Part shown: positions 26,065 to 34,547 of the stretch, one piece after another
Numbering within the stretch: the first letter of the stretch is position 1
Layout: each line of letters starts with the position of its first letter
Source of the DNA: Deltaproteobacteria bacterium
GTDB lineage: Bacteria; Bdellovibrionota_C; UBA2361; JAFLCA01
DNA length: 47,156 bases
Assembly: GCA_017302875.1 (NCBI GenBank)
Contig: JAFLCA010000004.1
Location: forward strand, 1 to 47,156
Direction: 5' to 3'
Position numbers and translations under genes: made by a program
The notes under the pieces: model-generated
The model's input: only the letters and a program-made list of their open reading frames with translations
The model's database searches: none
What the model was told of the DNA's origin: nothing

Positions 26065-26089
26065 ACGAAGCGCTCTCGGATCTCAAGGC

Positions 26090-26365
26090 TTAGAATATCG
26101 CGGTAAAGAGTGCTCCTATCGCACGAAATGGCAGAGCAAGAATGTCGCCTAGTATGTGAAAAACTCCGTGCCCGCCTTCATCTTTCTCCGTGGTTTCTTT
26201 CGTCACCTCAACGGTCTTTGTCGATTTTGGTGCGTCGGCGCTCGCAGCTTGCTCGGTGGTTGTCACCTGCGTATCAACGGTAGTCGTTCGTCCTGAGCAG
26301 GCGCTTAGCGCAACAGAACACACGAGGAACATTGCAAGACCCAACATGCGAAGCGGGAATTTCAT
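26090..26365 (-). CDS. Small lipoprotein with Thr/Glu-rich linker and hydrophobic C-terminus
   Basis: 91 aa from ATG 26365, where GGAG is nine bases upstream. A lipoprotein signal (LVCSVALSACSG) is followed by a Thr/Val/Glu/Lys-rich disordered linker (TVDTQVTTTEQAAS, KTVEVTKETTEKDE). The C-terminal amphipathic helix is HGVFHILGDILALPFRAIGA, ending LFTAIF. The pattern of lipid anchor, linker and amphipathic end suggests a membrane-bridging peptide, which is inference. It lies 25 bp upstream of the permease end on the same strand only by adjacency; it is downstream of the permease gene's start region, so co-expression is uncertain. Confidence 0.75.
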   Translation of the reverse strand: MKFPLRMLGLAMFLVCSVALSACSGRTTTVDTQVTTTEQAASADAPKSTKTVEVTKETTEKDEGGHGVFHILGDILALPFRAIGALFTAIF

Positions 26366-26624
26366 ACATCTAATCTCCATTGCCAATACTCTAAGCAGGC
26401 AAACTCTTATCTCGAGCTACACTAAGCCTCGCGCGCCCTAGTTGAGTTCGCCATGACCGCGCTTAGGCCGGGGCCTATGTAGCCTTGGCGTTCTTGCCTC
26501 TGAGAATCCCCAGTAAAACGCCCTCGATATAGAATATGCGTGCCGGTCGTAAGGCATTTTATAACTGCCTGGGCGCGCGGACTGTGATACGTTCGACACT
26601 GTACAAAGTCTCGGCATCCGCCCT

Positions 26625-27491
26625 ATGGACCAACAAACGATGCTCATAACAGGCGCAAGTTCCGGTATCGGTCTTGCCCTGGCAAAACTGGGACTTCAGC
26701 GTGGGTACCGCGTGGTCGCGACGGCTCGAAAATCATCTTTGTCGCGCTTCAGATCGCTTGGATTGCCTGAAAGCGAAAACTTCCTCATTCGCCCCCTCGA
26801 TGTTACGAATGCCGATCAGCGAGAAGCACTTATCGCCGAATTGAATAAACATCATCACGGAGTCGATGTTCTCATCAACAATGCCGGGATTGCATACCGC
26901 TCCGTGATCGAGCACATGAGCAGCGCCGACGAATTGCTGCAGATGGAAACCAATTTTCTGGGGCCGATGGCCCTTACTCGATTGGTACTGCCGCGCATGC
27001 GTAAGCAGCGTCGCGGCTGCATCGTTAACATCTCCTCCGTTGGAGGGATGATGGCGATGCCCACCATGGGCTCATATAGCGCTTCAAAATTTGCTCTCGA
27101 GGGAGCCTCCGAAGCTCTCTGGTACGAGCTTCGTCCTTGGAATGTTCGTGTAGTGCTGGTACAGCCCGGCTTTGTCCATTCGAATGCCTTTCGCCACATT
27201 TACTGGACGCACCGAGGCAAATCAGCTTTGACTGGCCAAGATGACTACCATGCGTACTACGCCAATATGGAATCGTTCGTTGAACGCCTGATGGGAATAG
27301 CTCACGCCACCCCGGACAGTATCGCTAAGAAAGTCTTACGCACGATCGAATCCGCTCACGCCCCTCTGCGAGTCTCAGCCACGGCAGACGCCGTATTCTT
27401 CTCATGGATTCGACGCTTTTTGCCGCGCAGATTATACCATGGTCTTTTATACCGAGGCCTACCTGGCATTTCTCATTGGGGAAAAAACTAG
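26625..27491 (+). CDS. Short-chain dehydrogenase/reductase
   Basis: 288 aa classical SDR. Cofactor motif TGASSGIGLALA near the N-terminus, then Arg/Lys-rich ATARKSS (favours NADP), LDVTNADQ, LINNAGIAYR, the catalytic Ser in NISSVGGM, and YSASK with catalytic Tyr and Lys. After PGFVHSNAF comes a longer substrate loop with HIYWTHRGKSAL, and the C-terminal FLPRRLYHGLLYRGLP stretch is basic and amphipathic as in membrane-associated SDRs. The substrate is unknown. The stop shares a base with the GTG start of the next gene (TAGTG), implying coupling to a DoxX-like membrane protein. Confidence 0.93.
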   Translation: MDQQTMLITGASSGIGLALAKLGLQRGYRVVATARKSSLSRFRSLGLPESENFLIRPLDVTNADQREALIAELNKHHHGVDVLINNAGIAYRSVIEHMSSADELLQMETNFLGPMALTRLVLPRMRKQRRGCIVNISSVGGMMAMPTMGSYSASKFALEGASEALWYELRPWNVRVVLVQPGFVHSNAFRHIYWTHRGKSALTGQDDYHAYYANMESFVERLMGIAHATPDSIAKKVLRTIESAHAPLRVSATADAVFFSWIRRFLPRRLYHGLLYRGLPGISHWGKN

Positions 27492-27940
27492 TGCATATAA
27501 GTAAAGATCTATCTGAATTTCTCTTCCGTCTCCTATTCTGCACGATTTTCATCGGGCTGGGCGCTGAACATCTTTTTTCTGACACTTTACTGCGGGAGCT
27601 AATGCCTCTGTGGGTACCCTTCCCGCGTGGAATTTCGATTCTCTGCGGAGTATGGCTTGTTGGCTGGGGCAGCCTTATTTTTCTGGGCTGGCATTTGCGC
27701 TGGGCGGCCACGGCGCTGGCCGCTTTTCTTGTTGTGGTGACCTTGGTGGTCCACGCACCGGGGATACTTAGCAGGCCGGACGGGGTAGCTCAAAACTGCG
27801 CGGTGTTTTGGGATATTTTGCAACGCAGCAATCTTGTAAAAAACATCTGTCTACTCGGAGTGTGTTTTCATCTTTTACACCATGAGCCCGGGCGATACAG
27901 CTTGCAGAGCTACCTCGCAAAAGGCAGCCCCGCAAGCTAA
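27491..27940 (+). CDS. DoxX-like membrane protein
   Basis: 149 aa from the GTG at 27491, chosen because it overlaps the SDR stop and follows GGGGAAA. The upstream ATG (27404) would overlap the SDR by almost 90 bases with unrelated residues. Four hydrophobic helices are seen (LFRLLFCTIFIGLGAEHLF; GISILCGVWLVGWGSLIFLG; AATALAAFLVVVTLVVHAPG; LVKNICLLGVCFHLL), the DoxX fold. DoxX-type proteins take part in quinone-linked redox or detoxification with soluble oxidoreductases. Coupling with an SDR suggests a shared redox function (inference). Ends 7 bp from the convergent FadL-like gene. Confidence 0.82.
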   Translation: MHISKDLSEFLFRLLFCTIFIGLGAEHLFSDTLLRELMPLWVPFPRGISILCGVWLVGWGSLIFLGWHLRWAATALAAFLVVVTLVVHAPGILSRPDGVAQNCAVFWDILQRSNLVKNICLLGVCFHLLHHEPGRYSLQSYLAKGSPAS

Positions 27941-27947
27941 GGACATA

Positions 27948-29096
27948 TCAGCTCACGCCGCAAGCATTGAAGGGGATCGAAAGCGTTACGACGTGCTGCC
28001 AATCGTTGTCACCCACTACGCGATACTCCACACCGTAGTCTAGGTTCAGCGATCGAATGTAACCGGAGTCGAACGGGAAACGATAACCTGCACCGAGCGT
28101 AAAGGCATTATAGTATGCCGATCCATTCAGATCGTTTAGCTCCACGCGGTTATACTTGTACCGAGCAAGCCCTGCGTAGCGGTATCCAGCGCGCAGCTTT
28201 ATTTCCTCGTTTAACGTTTGCTCAACACCGACTCTGGCGTCAAAGGTGTTTCCATTCTCGGCTCCACCAACCACATTCTGAGGTATTGAAGACTCAACAC
28301 CACCGTCGCTGCTGAGATGTCGATAGTCCGCAGCAAAGGCCAATTTCGTCTGCGGAGCGACCGCAAACTCCACACCGGCATCGATACCGAAGGCATTCGT
28401 TTGCGAATGCACCTCCGTTCCGGGACCGTACAGAGCATGGTGAGTTCCGTGGCCGGCTATTAATGATAGACCGACGATTAAATCCTTCTCTTTCATTATG
28501 GCGCCGAGCGTGTGACGGAATCCGTTCCCCATCGGATAATCGAACACCGCTTTCGATTGAAAGCGATCATCCACCCATCCCAGACTATATCCGACGCTTA
28601 GATTAGAGCTTAGAGGATAGGCATAGGCAGCAGTCACCCGTGTCGCTTCAGTGTCGGTATCATAGGTGTCATCGTGCCAGTTTCCGTTGCGATAGGCCCA
28701 GGCCATTCCGAAGTTTCCAAACTCAGCCAGCGAGTCATGGCGCGGGCCCAGCGGCATGGCGAACATGGCACTGCCATCGTTCTCAACCTGATCTACGGAG
28801 ACTCCGGTTGGAAACTCATCTCCACTGATTCGATTGTAGCTGTAGGTGGCAGACACTTCGCCATCACGCATCAAGCCCATACCAGCTGGATTTCCGATGA
28901 CACTGGAACTGTCTATCGAGGTTGGAACGGAACTTCCTGCCATACCAAAGGTTCTGGCGTTCTGTGGATACTCAAAATAGCGCTGCATGGCTTCTTGAAA
29001 ATATAAGTCGGTCGTGTCATCAGCGCGCAAGGACAGAGGCTGCGCTACCGCCGCCACAACTGCTAAGCCCACAAACAATCGAACAGCATCATTCAT
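27948..29096 (-). CDS. FadL/OmpP1-like outer-membrane barrel protein
   Basis: 382 aa. A signal peptide (AVVAAVAQPLSLRA) and AGGAG at the start support 29096. The N-terminal plug-like segment (NARTFGMAGSSVPTSIDSSS, VIGNPAGMGLM) is typical of the OmpP1/FadL/PorV group. The rest alternates polar and aromatic residues over 14 or more strands (VSATYSYNRIS, YSLGWVDDRF, LRAGYRYAGLARY, FTLGAGYRFPF). It ends VTLSIPFNACGVS rather than with a terminal Phe or Trp, unusual for BAM substrates. It may transport hydrophobic compounds; ligand unknown. Confidence 0.87.
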   Translation of the reverse strand: MNDAVRLFVGLAVVAAVAQPLSLRADDTTDLYFQEAMQRYFEYPQNARTFGMAGSSVPTSIDSSSVIGNPAGMGLMRDGEVSATYSYNRISGDEFPTGVSVDQVENDGSAMFAMPLGPRHDSLAEFGNFGMAWAYRNGNWHDDTYDTDTEATRVTAAYAYPLSSNLSVGYSLGWVDDRFQSKAVFDYPMGNGFRHTLGAIMKEKDLIVGLSLIAGHGTHHALYGPGTEVHSQTNAFGIDAGVEFAVAPQTKLAFAADYRHLSSDGGVESSIPQNVVGGAENGNTFDARVGVEQTLNEEIKLRAGYRYAGLARYKYNRVELNDLNGSAYYNAFTLGAGYRFPFDSGYIRSLNLDYGVEYRVVGDNDWQHVVTLSIPFNACGVS

Positions 29097-29216
29097 AAGT
29101 TACTCCTACAAACAAGTATGAGAAGAAATCAGACTGGGGCTATACAACCGTACAAGGAGGACAGATCCGTATGACCACCATCACGAAGACGACCGATTGG
29201 CTCAATCTCTACGCGT

Positions 29217-29387
29217 CTAAAGTGGCGGAGTCGGAGCAAAGCCGATGTAGTTGATCAAAAAGACTCCTACCAGCGCCAGCACCGCTATTCCGATAATCAA
29301 AAGCGTGGCGTTAAAAGTCGGATCGTTCGGAGTAGAGAGTTCGGGTCTTCGACGCCGTCGAAACGGTAGCTGAATAGCGATGCGCAT
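29217..29387 (-). CDS. Small single-helix membrane protein, 56 aa
   Basis: Below the usual ORF length cut-off. It begins at ATG 29387 behind GAGAGGTATAT, with MRIAIQLPFRRRRRPELSTP, a polar stretch (NDPTFNATL) and one membrane helix (LIIGIAVLALVGVFLINYIG), ending FAPTPPL. The Arg-rich N-terminus predicts a cytoplasmic N-terminal side. No family is recalled. It lies upstream of the FadL-like gene on the same strand, 120 bp away. The site, charge bias and helix support a real gene. Confidence 0.65.
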   Translation of the reverse strand: MRIAIQLPFRRRRRPELSTPNDPTFNATLLIIGIAVLALVGVFLINYIGFAPTPPL

Positions 29388-29546
29388 ATATACCTCTCAA
29401 GAATTCTAGACATTCTTGAGTATCACCAGCTGCTTTGAGATGAGTTATGATTTGGCTTAGTCACGCTTCAATCAGAGCTCTTTTGTATGAGCGGAACCGT
29501 TCAGCTCAGCCTCAGCCCTGCGTCAGCATTGTATTTTGAGTATTCA

Positions 29547-29564
29547 AAGCTATACTTATAGCTT
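29547..29564. promoter_or_regulatory. 18-bp palindrome overlapping a -10-like box
   Basis: AAGCTATA-CT-TATAGCTT is a perfect 8-bp inverted repeat with a 2-bp spacer, 50 bp before the lone receiver gene. TATACT inside it matches a -10 box in 5 of 6 bases. It may be a repressor or autoregulatory site. Confidence 0.45.
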
Positions 29565-29614
29565 CATGAACGGCGCTTCTATGAATTTTCAGAGACGCAG
29601 GGAGAACGCACAGA

Positions 29615-29977
29615 ATGCCCAAAATATTATTGGTGGAAGACGACGAAATTTCCTCCCTTGTTCTCTCTTCAATACTTGAAGACGGAGGTTATGAAGTGCG
29701 CAAAGCAGCAGACTTCGCCGCAGCGATAGCAAGCGGAACCTCAGAGCCTCCTCAGCTTTTAATTACTGATTGGAAGCTGGATGGAATTCACACGGGAAAA
29801 GACGTTGCCGAAGCCCTCTCCCAATCCAATCCTTCCCTGAAAGTGATTTTCATATCGGGGCGCGAACGCGATGATATTGTCGCCGAAACGCAAAACCTGA
29901 ATGTGGTTGCCGTGATTTCGAAACCCTGCGATTTCGACGAGGTACTGGCGGTTTCGCAGAAGCACGCCCCCACCTAG
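29615..29977 (+). CDS. Single-domain response regulator (CheY-like receiver)
   Basis: 120 aa. Acid pocket EDDE at 8-11, acceptor Asp52 (LITDWKLDG), Ser in IFISGRERD and Lys in VISKPCDFDE. There is no output domain. GGGAGAA lies upstream, and a palindrome overlaps its likely promoter. Its acceptor phrase (ITDWKL) closely matches the first receiver of the two-receiver protein at 12742 (ITDWML). A phosphorelay shuttle or motor/enzyme controller is likely, with kinase partner unknown. Confidence 0.9.
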   Translation: MPKILLVEDDEISSLVLSSILEDGGYEVRKAADFAAAIASGTSEPPQLLITDWKLDGIHTGKDVAEALSQSNPSLKVIFISGRERDDIVAETQNLNVVAVISKPCDFDEVLAVSQKHAPT

Positions 29978-29997
29978 CGCCAAGCGCTGCCGTGCCC

Positions 29998-30630
29998 TTA
30001 TTTCAGAAGGGCGTGAAACTCCTTGCGAATTTTCTGCAGCTTCGGAGCAATCACAAGGGCGCAATAGCCCTTGGATGGGTTGTTTGCGTAGTAATCCTGA
30101 TGATAGTCCTCGGCCCTGTAGAAGTCTGACAATGGAACCACCTCAGTAACCAGAGGATCCTTCCAAATCTTCTGGGCCGTAATTTCTTTCATTACAGTTT
30201 CAGCGGCTAGACGCTGCCCTTCATCGGCATAGAGAATAATGGATCGGTACTGCGGCCCGACATCGCCACCTTGCCGATTTTTGGTCGTCGGATCATGCGC
30301 GTGAAAGAAGACGGTCAGAAGCTGTTGAACACTTATCACGGCAGGATCGAAAGTGATCTGCACTACTTCAGCGTGCTGCGTAGTTCCCATCCCGACTTCG
30401 TCATAGGTTGGGTTCTTGGTAGTTCCACCGGCATATCCGGACTCCACTTTTTCGACACCGCGAAAGCTCTGAAAGGTTGCTTCAATACACCAAAAGCAGC
30501 CGCCGCCAACGGTAAGTGTTTCAGTTTTTTTTGTCATAGCTTCCGTTTTTTCCTGAGTATCCGCGTGCGCCAGCGAGGCGCACAACAAGGTGAAGGTTAC
30601 CAACATTCGAAGCACCGATGCTCGTATCAC
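29998..30630 (-). CDS. msrA: Peptide methionine sulfoxide reductase MsrA, exported
   Basis: 210 aa starting at GTG 30630 with AAGGAGTGAG upstream. A signal peptide (VLRMLVTFTLLCASLAHA) precedes the catalytic domain with GGGCFWCIEATF (nucleophile Cys), VESGYAGG, YDEVGMGTTQHAEVVQITFD and DPTTKNRQGGDVGPQYRS. A resolving Cys is near the C-terminus (KGYCALVIAPKL). It reduces methionine-S-sulfoxide, here probably in the periplasm. The gene begins 3 bp after the stop of the exported msrB, giving an msrB-msrA operon. The periplasmic electron donor is not encoded nearby. Confidence 0.95.
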   Translation of the reverse strand: MIRASVLRMLVTFTLLCASLAHADTQEKTEAMTKKTETLTVGGGCFWCIEATFQSFRGVEKVESGYAGGTTKNPTYDEVGMGTTQHAEVVQITFDPAVISVQQLLTVFFHAHDPTTKNRQGGDVGPQYRSIILYADEGQRLAAETVMKEITAQKIWKDPLVTEVVPLSDFYRAEDYHQDYYANNPSKGYCALVIAPKLQKIRKEFHALLK

Positions 30631-30633
30631 CCC

Positions 30634-31278
30634 TCACTCCTTTTCAAACAGAGTACGATATTTCCCATAGCCTTTAGCTTCAAGCTCAGCGACGGGAATA
30701 AAACGAAGAGAGGCGGAATTGATACAATAGCGCATCCCTGTCGAGGTAGGCCCATCATTAAACACATGGCCGAGATGAGAATCTGCCCCTTTTGAACGCA
30801 CCTCGGTGCGCACCATACCGTGGGCGCGATCGCTTTTTTCCACGATGGTACTTGCATCTATAGGCTTGCTAAAACTTGGCCAGCCAGTACCAGAGTCAAA
30901 CTTATCTTTGGAGCTAAAGAGCACCTCTCCGGAGACCACGTCTACGTAAATTCCGTCTTCGTGATTATCCCAGTAAGCGTTGTGAAACGGGCGCTCCGTG
31001 CCGTTCTCTCGCACCACTCGATACTGTTCGGGCGAAAGCAACTTGCGAAGCTCTGACTCATCGGTCGGCAAGCTGCAAACCGTTCCGCCTGAGGGCGTAG
31101 AGCAAGATCCATCCTTATTCTTCATTGAACCATCCTCACAAGTAAGTGCACTGCCAGCCTCCTCAGCCCAGCTCGAGGGCACAACCACTAAAAGCGACAA
31201 GAGAGCGAGCCTAAGAGCGCCGAGAAACTGCACGCGCCGTCCAGCAGTCCCCGAATGTTTTATCTTATATTGTTGCAT
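30634..31278 (-). CDS. msrB: Peptide methionine-R-sulfoxide reductase MsrB, exported
   Basis: 214 aa. A long signal region ([17 protein letters not shown]) is followed by a Cys-containing linker ([20 protein letters not shown], then TVC) and the MsrB domain: [62 protein letters not shown] and catalytic Cys in [12 protein letters not shown]. The two CxxC zinc pairs of many MsrB proteins are absent, so this is a zinc-free form. It reduces methionine-R-sulfoxide. An extra Cys-rich N-terminal linker may act in recycling. First gene of the msrB-msrA operon. Confidence 0.94.
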   Translation of the reverse strand: MQQYKIKHSGTAGRRVQFLGALRLALLSLLVVVPSSWAEEAGSALTCEDGSMKNKDGSCSTPSGGTVCSLPTDESELRKLLSPEQYRVVRENGTERPFHNAYWDNHEDGIYVDVVSGEVLFSSKDKFDSGTGWPSFSKPIDASTIVEKSDRAHGMVRTEVRSKGADSHLGHVFNDGPTSTGMRYCINSASLRFIPVAELEAKGYGKYRTLFEKE

Positions 31279-31372
31279 ACGAGCTTAGACGAACGAGCCT
31301 CCTGTTTATTACAGGAAATCTTCAGGAAAGGCTAAGGCTCCGAAAGAAGGAGGTTTTGGTACTAACGCCAGG

Positions 31373-31972
31373 CTATGTCGCGCTGCCGGGCAGGACTACG
31401 AGCCGGTTCTCAACCACCACTTCCCCCAGGATGGCTTGGGCCAGCTCCTGAGCGTCAAGCTTAATTGCCTCTGTCCTGACCGCCCCCTCCAGTACAGTAC
31501 TCCCGTGTGGGGTCAGCGAAACGGTAATGGACTGGTTACCTAAAATGGGATGCGCACGAATGCGCTCACGAAGGAGAACCTCAATTTCAGAATAGTTTTT
31601 AATTTCGAGGTCTGAGTCCGCTTCATCATCAAAGGGCTCCTGCCCAATCTCGCCTTCGGGAGTACCACCGATCTGCAAAAGGGAATATTCAGATACGCCG
31701 GGATAGGATCGGTCGACTACTTCTTGGGGGAAACGCGTTCCTTCAACTTCCAAGTCAGAGCTACTAATGTCGACATTGGAAGCGCGATCCCGATCGTGGC
31801 CATCTTCCTGGGCGGCACCGCCCTCGATACCGTACTCCTGCGCTCCCCGGCGACCACCGATGGCACTGCCCGAAGATGGTTGTTCACTATACTCATCAAC
31901 CGGAGGGCGCAATTCTAGTCCGGCCTTTCTCAATTTCCGAAACTCCTCGCCTTCTAACCTATTGCGTCTCAT
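31373..31972 (-). CDS. Hypothetical protein with C-terminal BON-like domain
   Basis: 199 aa behind GAGGAAG. The first 120 residues are polar, acidic and low in hydrophobics (likely disordered: DRDRASNVDISSSDLEVE). The last 75 residues read as a BON domain: IEVLLRERIRAHPILGNQSI, TVSLTPHGSTVLEGAVRTEA, AILGEVVVENRLVVL. There is no signal peptide, unlike the BON protein at 20875, so it may be cytoplasmic or exported by another route. BON domains bind lipid surfaces. Function otherwise unknown. Confidence 0.75.
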   Translation of the reverse strand: MRRNRLEGEEFRKLRKAGLELRPPVDEYSEQPSSGSAIGGRRGAQEYGIEGGAAQEDGHDRDRASNVDISSSDLEVEGTRFPQEVVDRSYPGVSEYSLLQIGGTPEGEIGQEPFDDEADSDLEIKNYSEIEVLLRERIRAHPILGNQSITVSLTPHGSTVLEGAVRTEAIKLDAQELAQAILGEVVVENRLVVLPGSAT

Positions 31973-32071
31973 ACTTCCTCATCTAAAAACGTAAGCTCAG
32001 CGTTACACCTGCGGCAGGCCCAGAGTACCCAATGGATGGATACATCGCCGAACCCGCAGCAGGCGCGCACT

Positions 32072-32371
32072 TCAGCGCCGACGAGACCCGCGCGCCGCAG
32101 TGGAAGTGCCGCGTTTCTTAGACGAACGCCGCGAACGGCTAATTCGATTTGCGCTGCTTTTTTTTGCGCCAGCGGCACTGCCTCTGGACGTCTTCTTGGC
32201 GCGTCCAGAGCCGCCCGTTCTTTTGCCACCACCATCCTTTTTATTCACGATCGCCCAGGCGCGCTTTTCTGCTTCACGGGCGGATACGCCGCTTTTTTCG
32301 TAGCCATCCTCGATATGTCGCGCTTGGCGCTGCTGCTTTGAAGTGTACTTTGATTTATCTCCGCGTGGCAC
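32072..32371 (-). CDS. Basic protein of the family often labelled 'plasmid stabilization protein'
   Basis: 99 aa. It starts at a GTG (32371) five bases after a perfect AGGAGG. The first 50 residues (PRGDKSKYTSKQQRQARHIE, GYEKSGVSAREAEKRAWAIV, NKKDGGG) match a small conserved family. The tail is Lys/Arg/Ser/Gly-rich and histone-like (RSRRSSKKRGTSTAARGSRRR shortened here to its character). The plasmid label for the family is historical; a nucleic-acid-binding role is likelier from composition. No toxin partner is adjacent. Confidence 0.8.
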   Translation of the reverse strand: MPRGDKSKYTSKQQRQARHIEDGYEKSGVSAREAEKRAWAIVNKKDGGGKRTGGSGRAKKTSRGSAAGAKKSSANRISRSRRSSKKRGTSTAARGSRRR

Positions 32372-32480
32372 AGGGCCTCCTGTAGTAAAATGTAGACTGG
32401 TGTAGTCTCCACTATACGACGAGAAGTTCAGATGATTAGCATCAGTGCGGAAGTAGCAGACTCGACTGTAGTTCGCAGGC

Positions 32481-33878
32481 TCAGATGTTCAAGCAATCGT
32501 TGAAGGCCTGGCGGATTGCCTTGAAATACAGCATCCCACTCTGCACATTCTCATTGCGCGCTTCTGCGTTGAACTCGAGGTACAGTACGGCCTGGTGCTG
32601 TGCACCTCCGATAGTGCCGAGAATGACCGCAACCTCATCTTCTCCAAACCATGAAGCATCCTGCCGTATCGGAACACTACTAAGCAGCGCTTGCGCGATT
32701 CCAGAACGCGCCGCCGAATTCTTGAGCGAATAGTACGATAGTGGTTGATCGCCAAGTTTCAATACCGGAACGAAATCAAAAGTTCCCGAACGGGCAAGGT
32801 AAATGCACCCTCGCATAAATCCCGCTTGCGGAATGACCGAGGCGGCCAGCTCCTGAATTGCTTCAGTCGATTGGCCTGAGGGGGAAATTCTTTCATAGAC
32901 GCGCTGAATCGACTGCCGCAGTTCCGAGGGGCAGCGATTTGCGAATGCGTTCTTCGCATAGAGCGGCTCTCCAAACTTGTTCTCTTCGACAATCTCGAAC
33001 TTGAAAAGCTCCGTAATGTAGGAGCTTTCTTCGCTCAAGCGCTGCTCGACATCACGACCGAGATATTCGCGCGCGGTTTCCTTCAAATCCTGCCAAGCCT
33101 TTTGCGCACTCTCGTGTTGTGCCGGATCGCATAGCCGTGCGTAGGTCTCGCCTACCTCACATACTTTCCTTAGCTTTGCACTATCGAGCCCGGGAGAAGC
33201 GGCGCCATCAGTCAACGTGCTCATAAGCTGTGAGCTTAACTGCCAGTCCTTCGCAATCTGCGCAGAGAGATCACTTGGACGGATCCCCAGAATGCGCTCA
33301 ATCGCCTTATCGATCTCCTCTCCAGCTTGGGCGGCTTGCTGGGCACGACGAAAATGCGAAGGATAGTTCCAGGCAATAAGATTAAGTCCGAGCTGGCGCA
33401 GAAAGGCGCAGGAGAAGGCTAAGTCGGCGTTGATTTGCGCGCCTTCTGCTAGAACTTCAGTCGAGCGACAACTGAGCGCTGCTTCACGCAAGCGCTGCAT
33501 CTGATTCTTGGAAGCTGCTTCAAGGCGATATGGAGATACTCGCGTCGCAGGCACCGACACCCACTCAACAAGTGTGGCGTACGGAATGTCCTTGAGGGAC
33601 TGCACCGGATTAGCGATCGCTTTCGTGCGCGCGCCGCGCTCCGTTAATCGACTAATGCAATGTCCCAGGAGAGCCTGGTCACGCTTAATCTCATCGACGA
33701 GCGGCCCAGCTTCTCCCTGAAAATGCTGCGTCTCGATTTTCTCTTTAATGGACGTAAAGATTTCCTGGTTCACCGGGAACCAACCTTCGCGGGCGTGCTC
33801 GCTGCTATTCTGCAGGCGCTGAGCATTGGCTGCAGGCCGCAGACGATAGGTAGTGGAACTAGGCGTGAAGCCGCTCAT
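32481..33878 (-). CDS. HDOD-domain protein with C-terminal GAF-like region
   Basis: 465 aa behind AGGGAG. Residues about 40-240 follow the HDOD pattern: IKRDQALLGHCISRL, then FSCAFLRQLGLNLIAWNYPS, EEIDKAIERILGIRPSDLSA and QIAKDWQLS (the usual ErxxlGxxHaxvGaxLaxxWxLP). The conserved His of HDOD helix motifs is replaced (IRPSDL), so it is a degenerate domain. After a helical linker, residues about 340-460 look GAF-like (GFMRGCIYLARSGTFDFVPV, VILGTIGGAQHQAVLYLEFN). HDOD proteins act as signalling scaffolds, for example in c-di-GMP or stress control. Partners unknown. Confidence 0.72.
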   Translation of the reverse strand: MSGFTPSSTTYRLRPAANAQRLQNSSEHAREGWFPVNQEIFTSIKEKIETQHFQGEAGPLVDEIKRDQALLGHCISRLTERGARTKAIANPVQSLKDIPYATLVEWVSVPATRVSPYRLEAASKNQMQRLREAALSCRSTEVLAEGAQINADLAFSCAFLRQLGLNLIAWNYPSHFRRAQQAAQAGEEIDKAIERILGIRPSDLSAQIAKDWQLSSQLMSTLTDGAASPGLDSAKLRKVCEVGETYARLCDPAQHESAQKAWQDLKETAREYLGRDVEQRLSEESSYITELFKFEIVEENKFGEPLYAKNAFANRCPSELRQSIQRVYERISPSGQSTEAIQELAASVIPQAGFMRGCIYLARSGTFDFVPVLKLGDQPLSYYSLKNSAARSGIAQALLSSVPIRQDASWFGEDEVAVILGTIGGAQHQAVLYLEFNAEARNENVQSGMLYFKAIRQAFNDCLNI

Positions 33879-34051
33879 GGCAGAAATCTCCCTGGCTTAG
33901 GTTATCGGCACCCTAAGGCCGCTCTGTGAACGAAAAATTAAGCTTGCCGGGAACTTGGGACAAGCACATAGGCCTGCGAAGTAGCTGGGATTTCTCGGTT
34001 TATCGCATGGCTCTTTAGAGCGAGATTTGAAATACTCTAGTCTCGATCACT

Positions 34052-34537
34052 ATGACCAGCACTATCGCCACCGCCGCATTTGCCATACTCCTCGTTATTA
34101 TCGGAGTGATCGGCACCATCCTGCCGGCGCTTCCGGGCTCGCCCTTGGTGCTTGTTGGTTTGTGGATCTTGGCGTGGCAAGAGCAATTTGAGCGCGTCAG
34201 TCAGGGCACCATGTGGTTCATTGCGGCGCTCACCGTCTTAAGTCTGGTGGTTGATGTGGTAGCAACTCAGCTTGGCGCGAAGCGTGCCGGAGCAAGTGCC
34301 CTGGCAGTACTGGGAGCCACGATTGGAACTTTTGCCGGAATTTTTTCGGGATTTGTGGGACTGCTGTTTTTTCCATTTGTGGGAGCGGCCGTGGGAGAAT
34401 ACATTGCGCGCCAAAACATGGCGCAAGCGGGGCGCGCAGGCATGGGAACTTGGCTGGGGCTCGTTATTGGAATGGCGGCGAAGTTAGCTCTGCTCGGCCT
34501 AATGCTCGGAACGTTTGCGATTGCCTATTTCGCGTAG
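34052..34537 (+). CDS. DUF456 membrane protein
   Basis: 161 aa with four to five membrane helices and strong DUF456 marks: IGVIGTILPALPGSPLVLVG near the start, VVDVVATQLGAKRAGAS, then IGTFAGIFSGFVGLLFFPFV, GAAVGEYIARQNMAQAGRAG and GTWLGLVIGMAAKL. The family is widespread and of unknown function, with Gly-rich repeated hairpins. The stop is 10 bp from the convergent DUF2267 gene. Confidence 0.9.
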   Translation: MTSTIATAAFAILLVIIGVIGTILPALPGSPLVLVGLWILAWQEQFERVSQGTMWFIAALTVLSLVVDVVATQLGAKRAGASALAVLGATIGTFAGIFSGFVGLLFFPFVGAAVGEYIARQNMAQAGRAGMGTWLGLVIGMAAKLALLGLMLGTFAIAYFA

Positions 34538-34547
34538 CGGCAAGCCT

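Noticed and set aside
27404-27490. Upstream ATG for the DoxX-like gene
   Set aside because: It would overlap the SDR gene by nearly 90 bases with unrelated residues; the GTG at the SDR stop fits coupling better.
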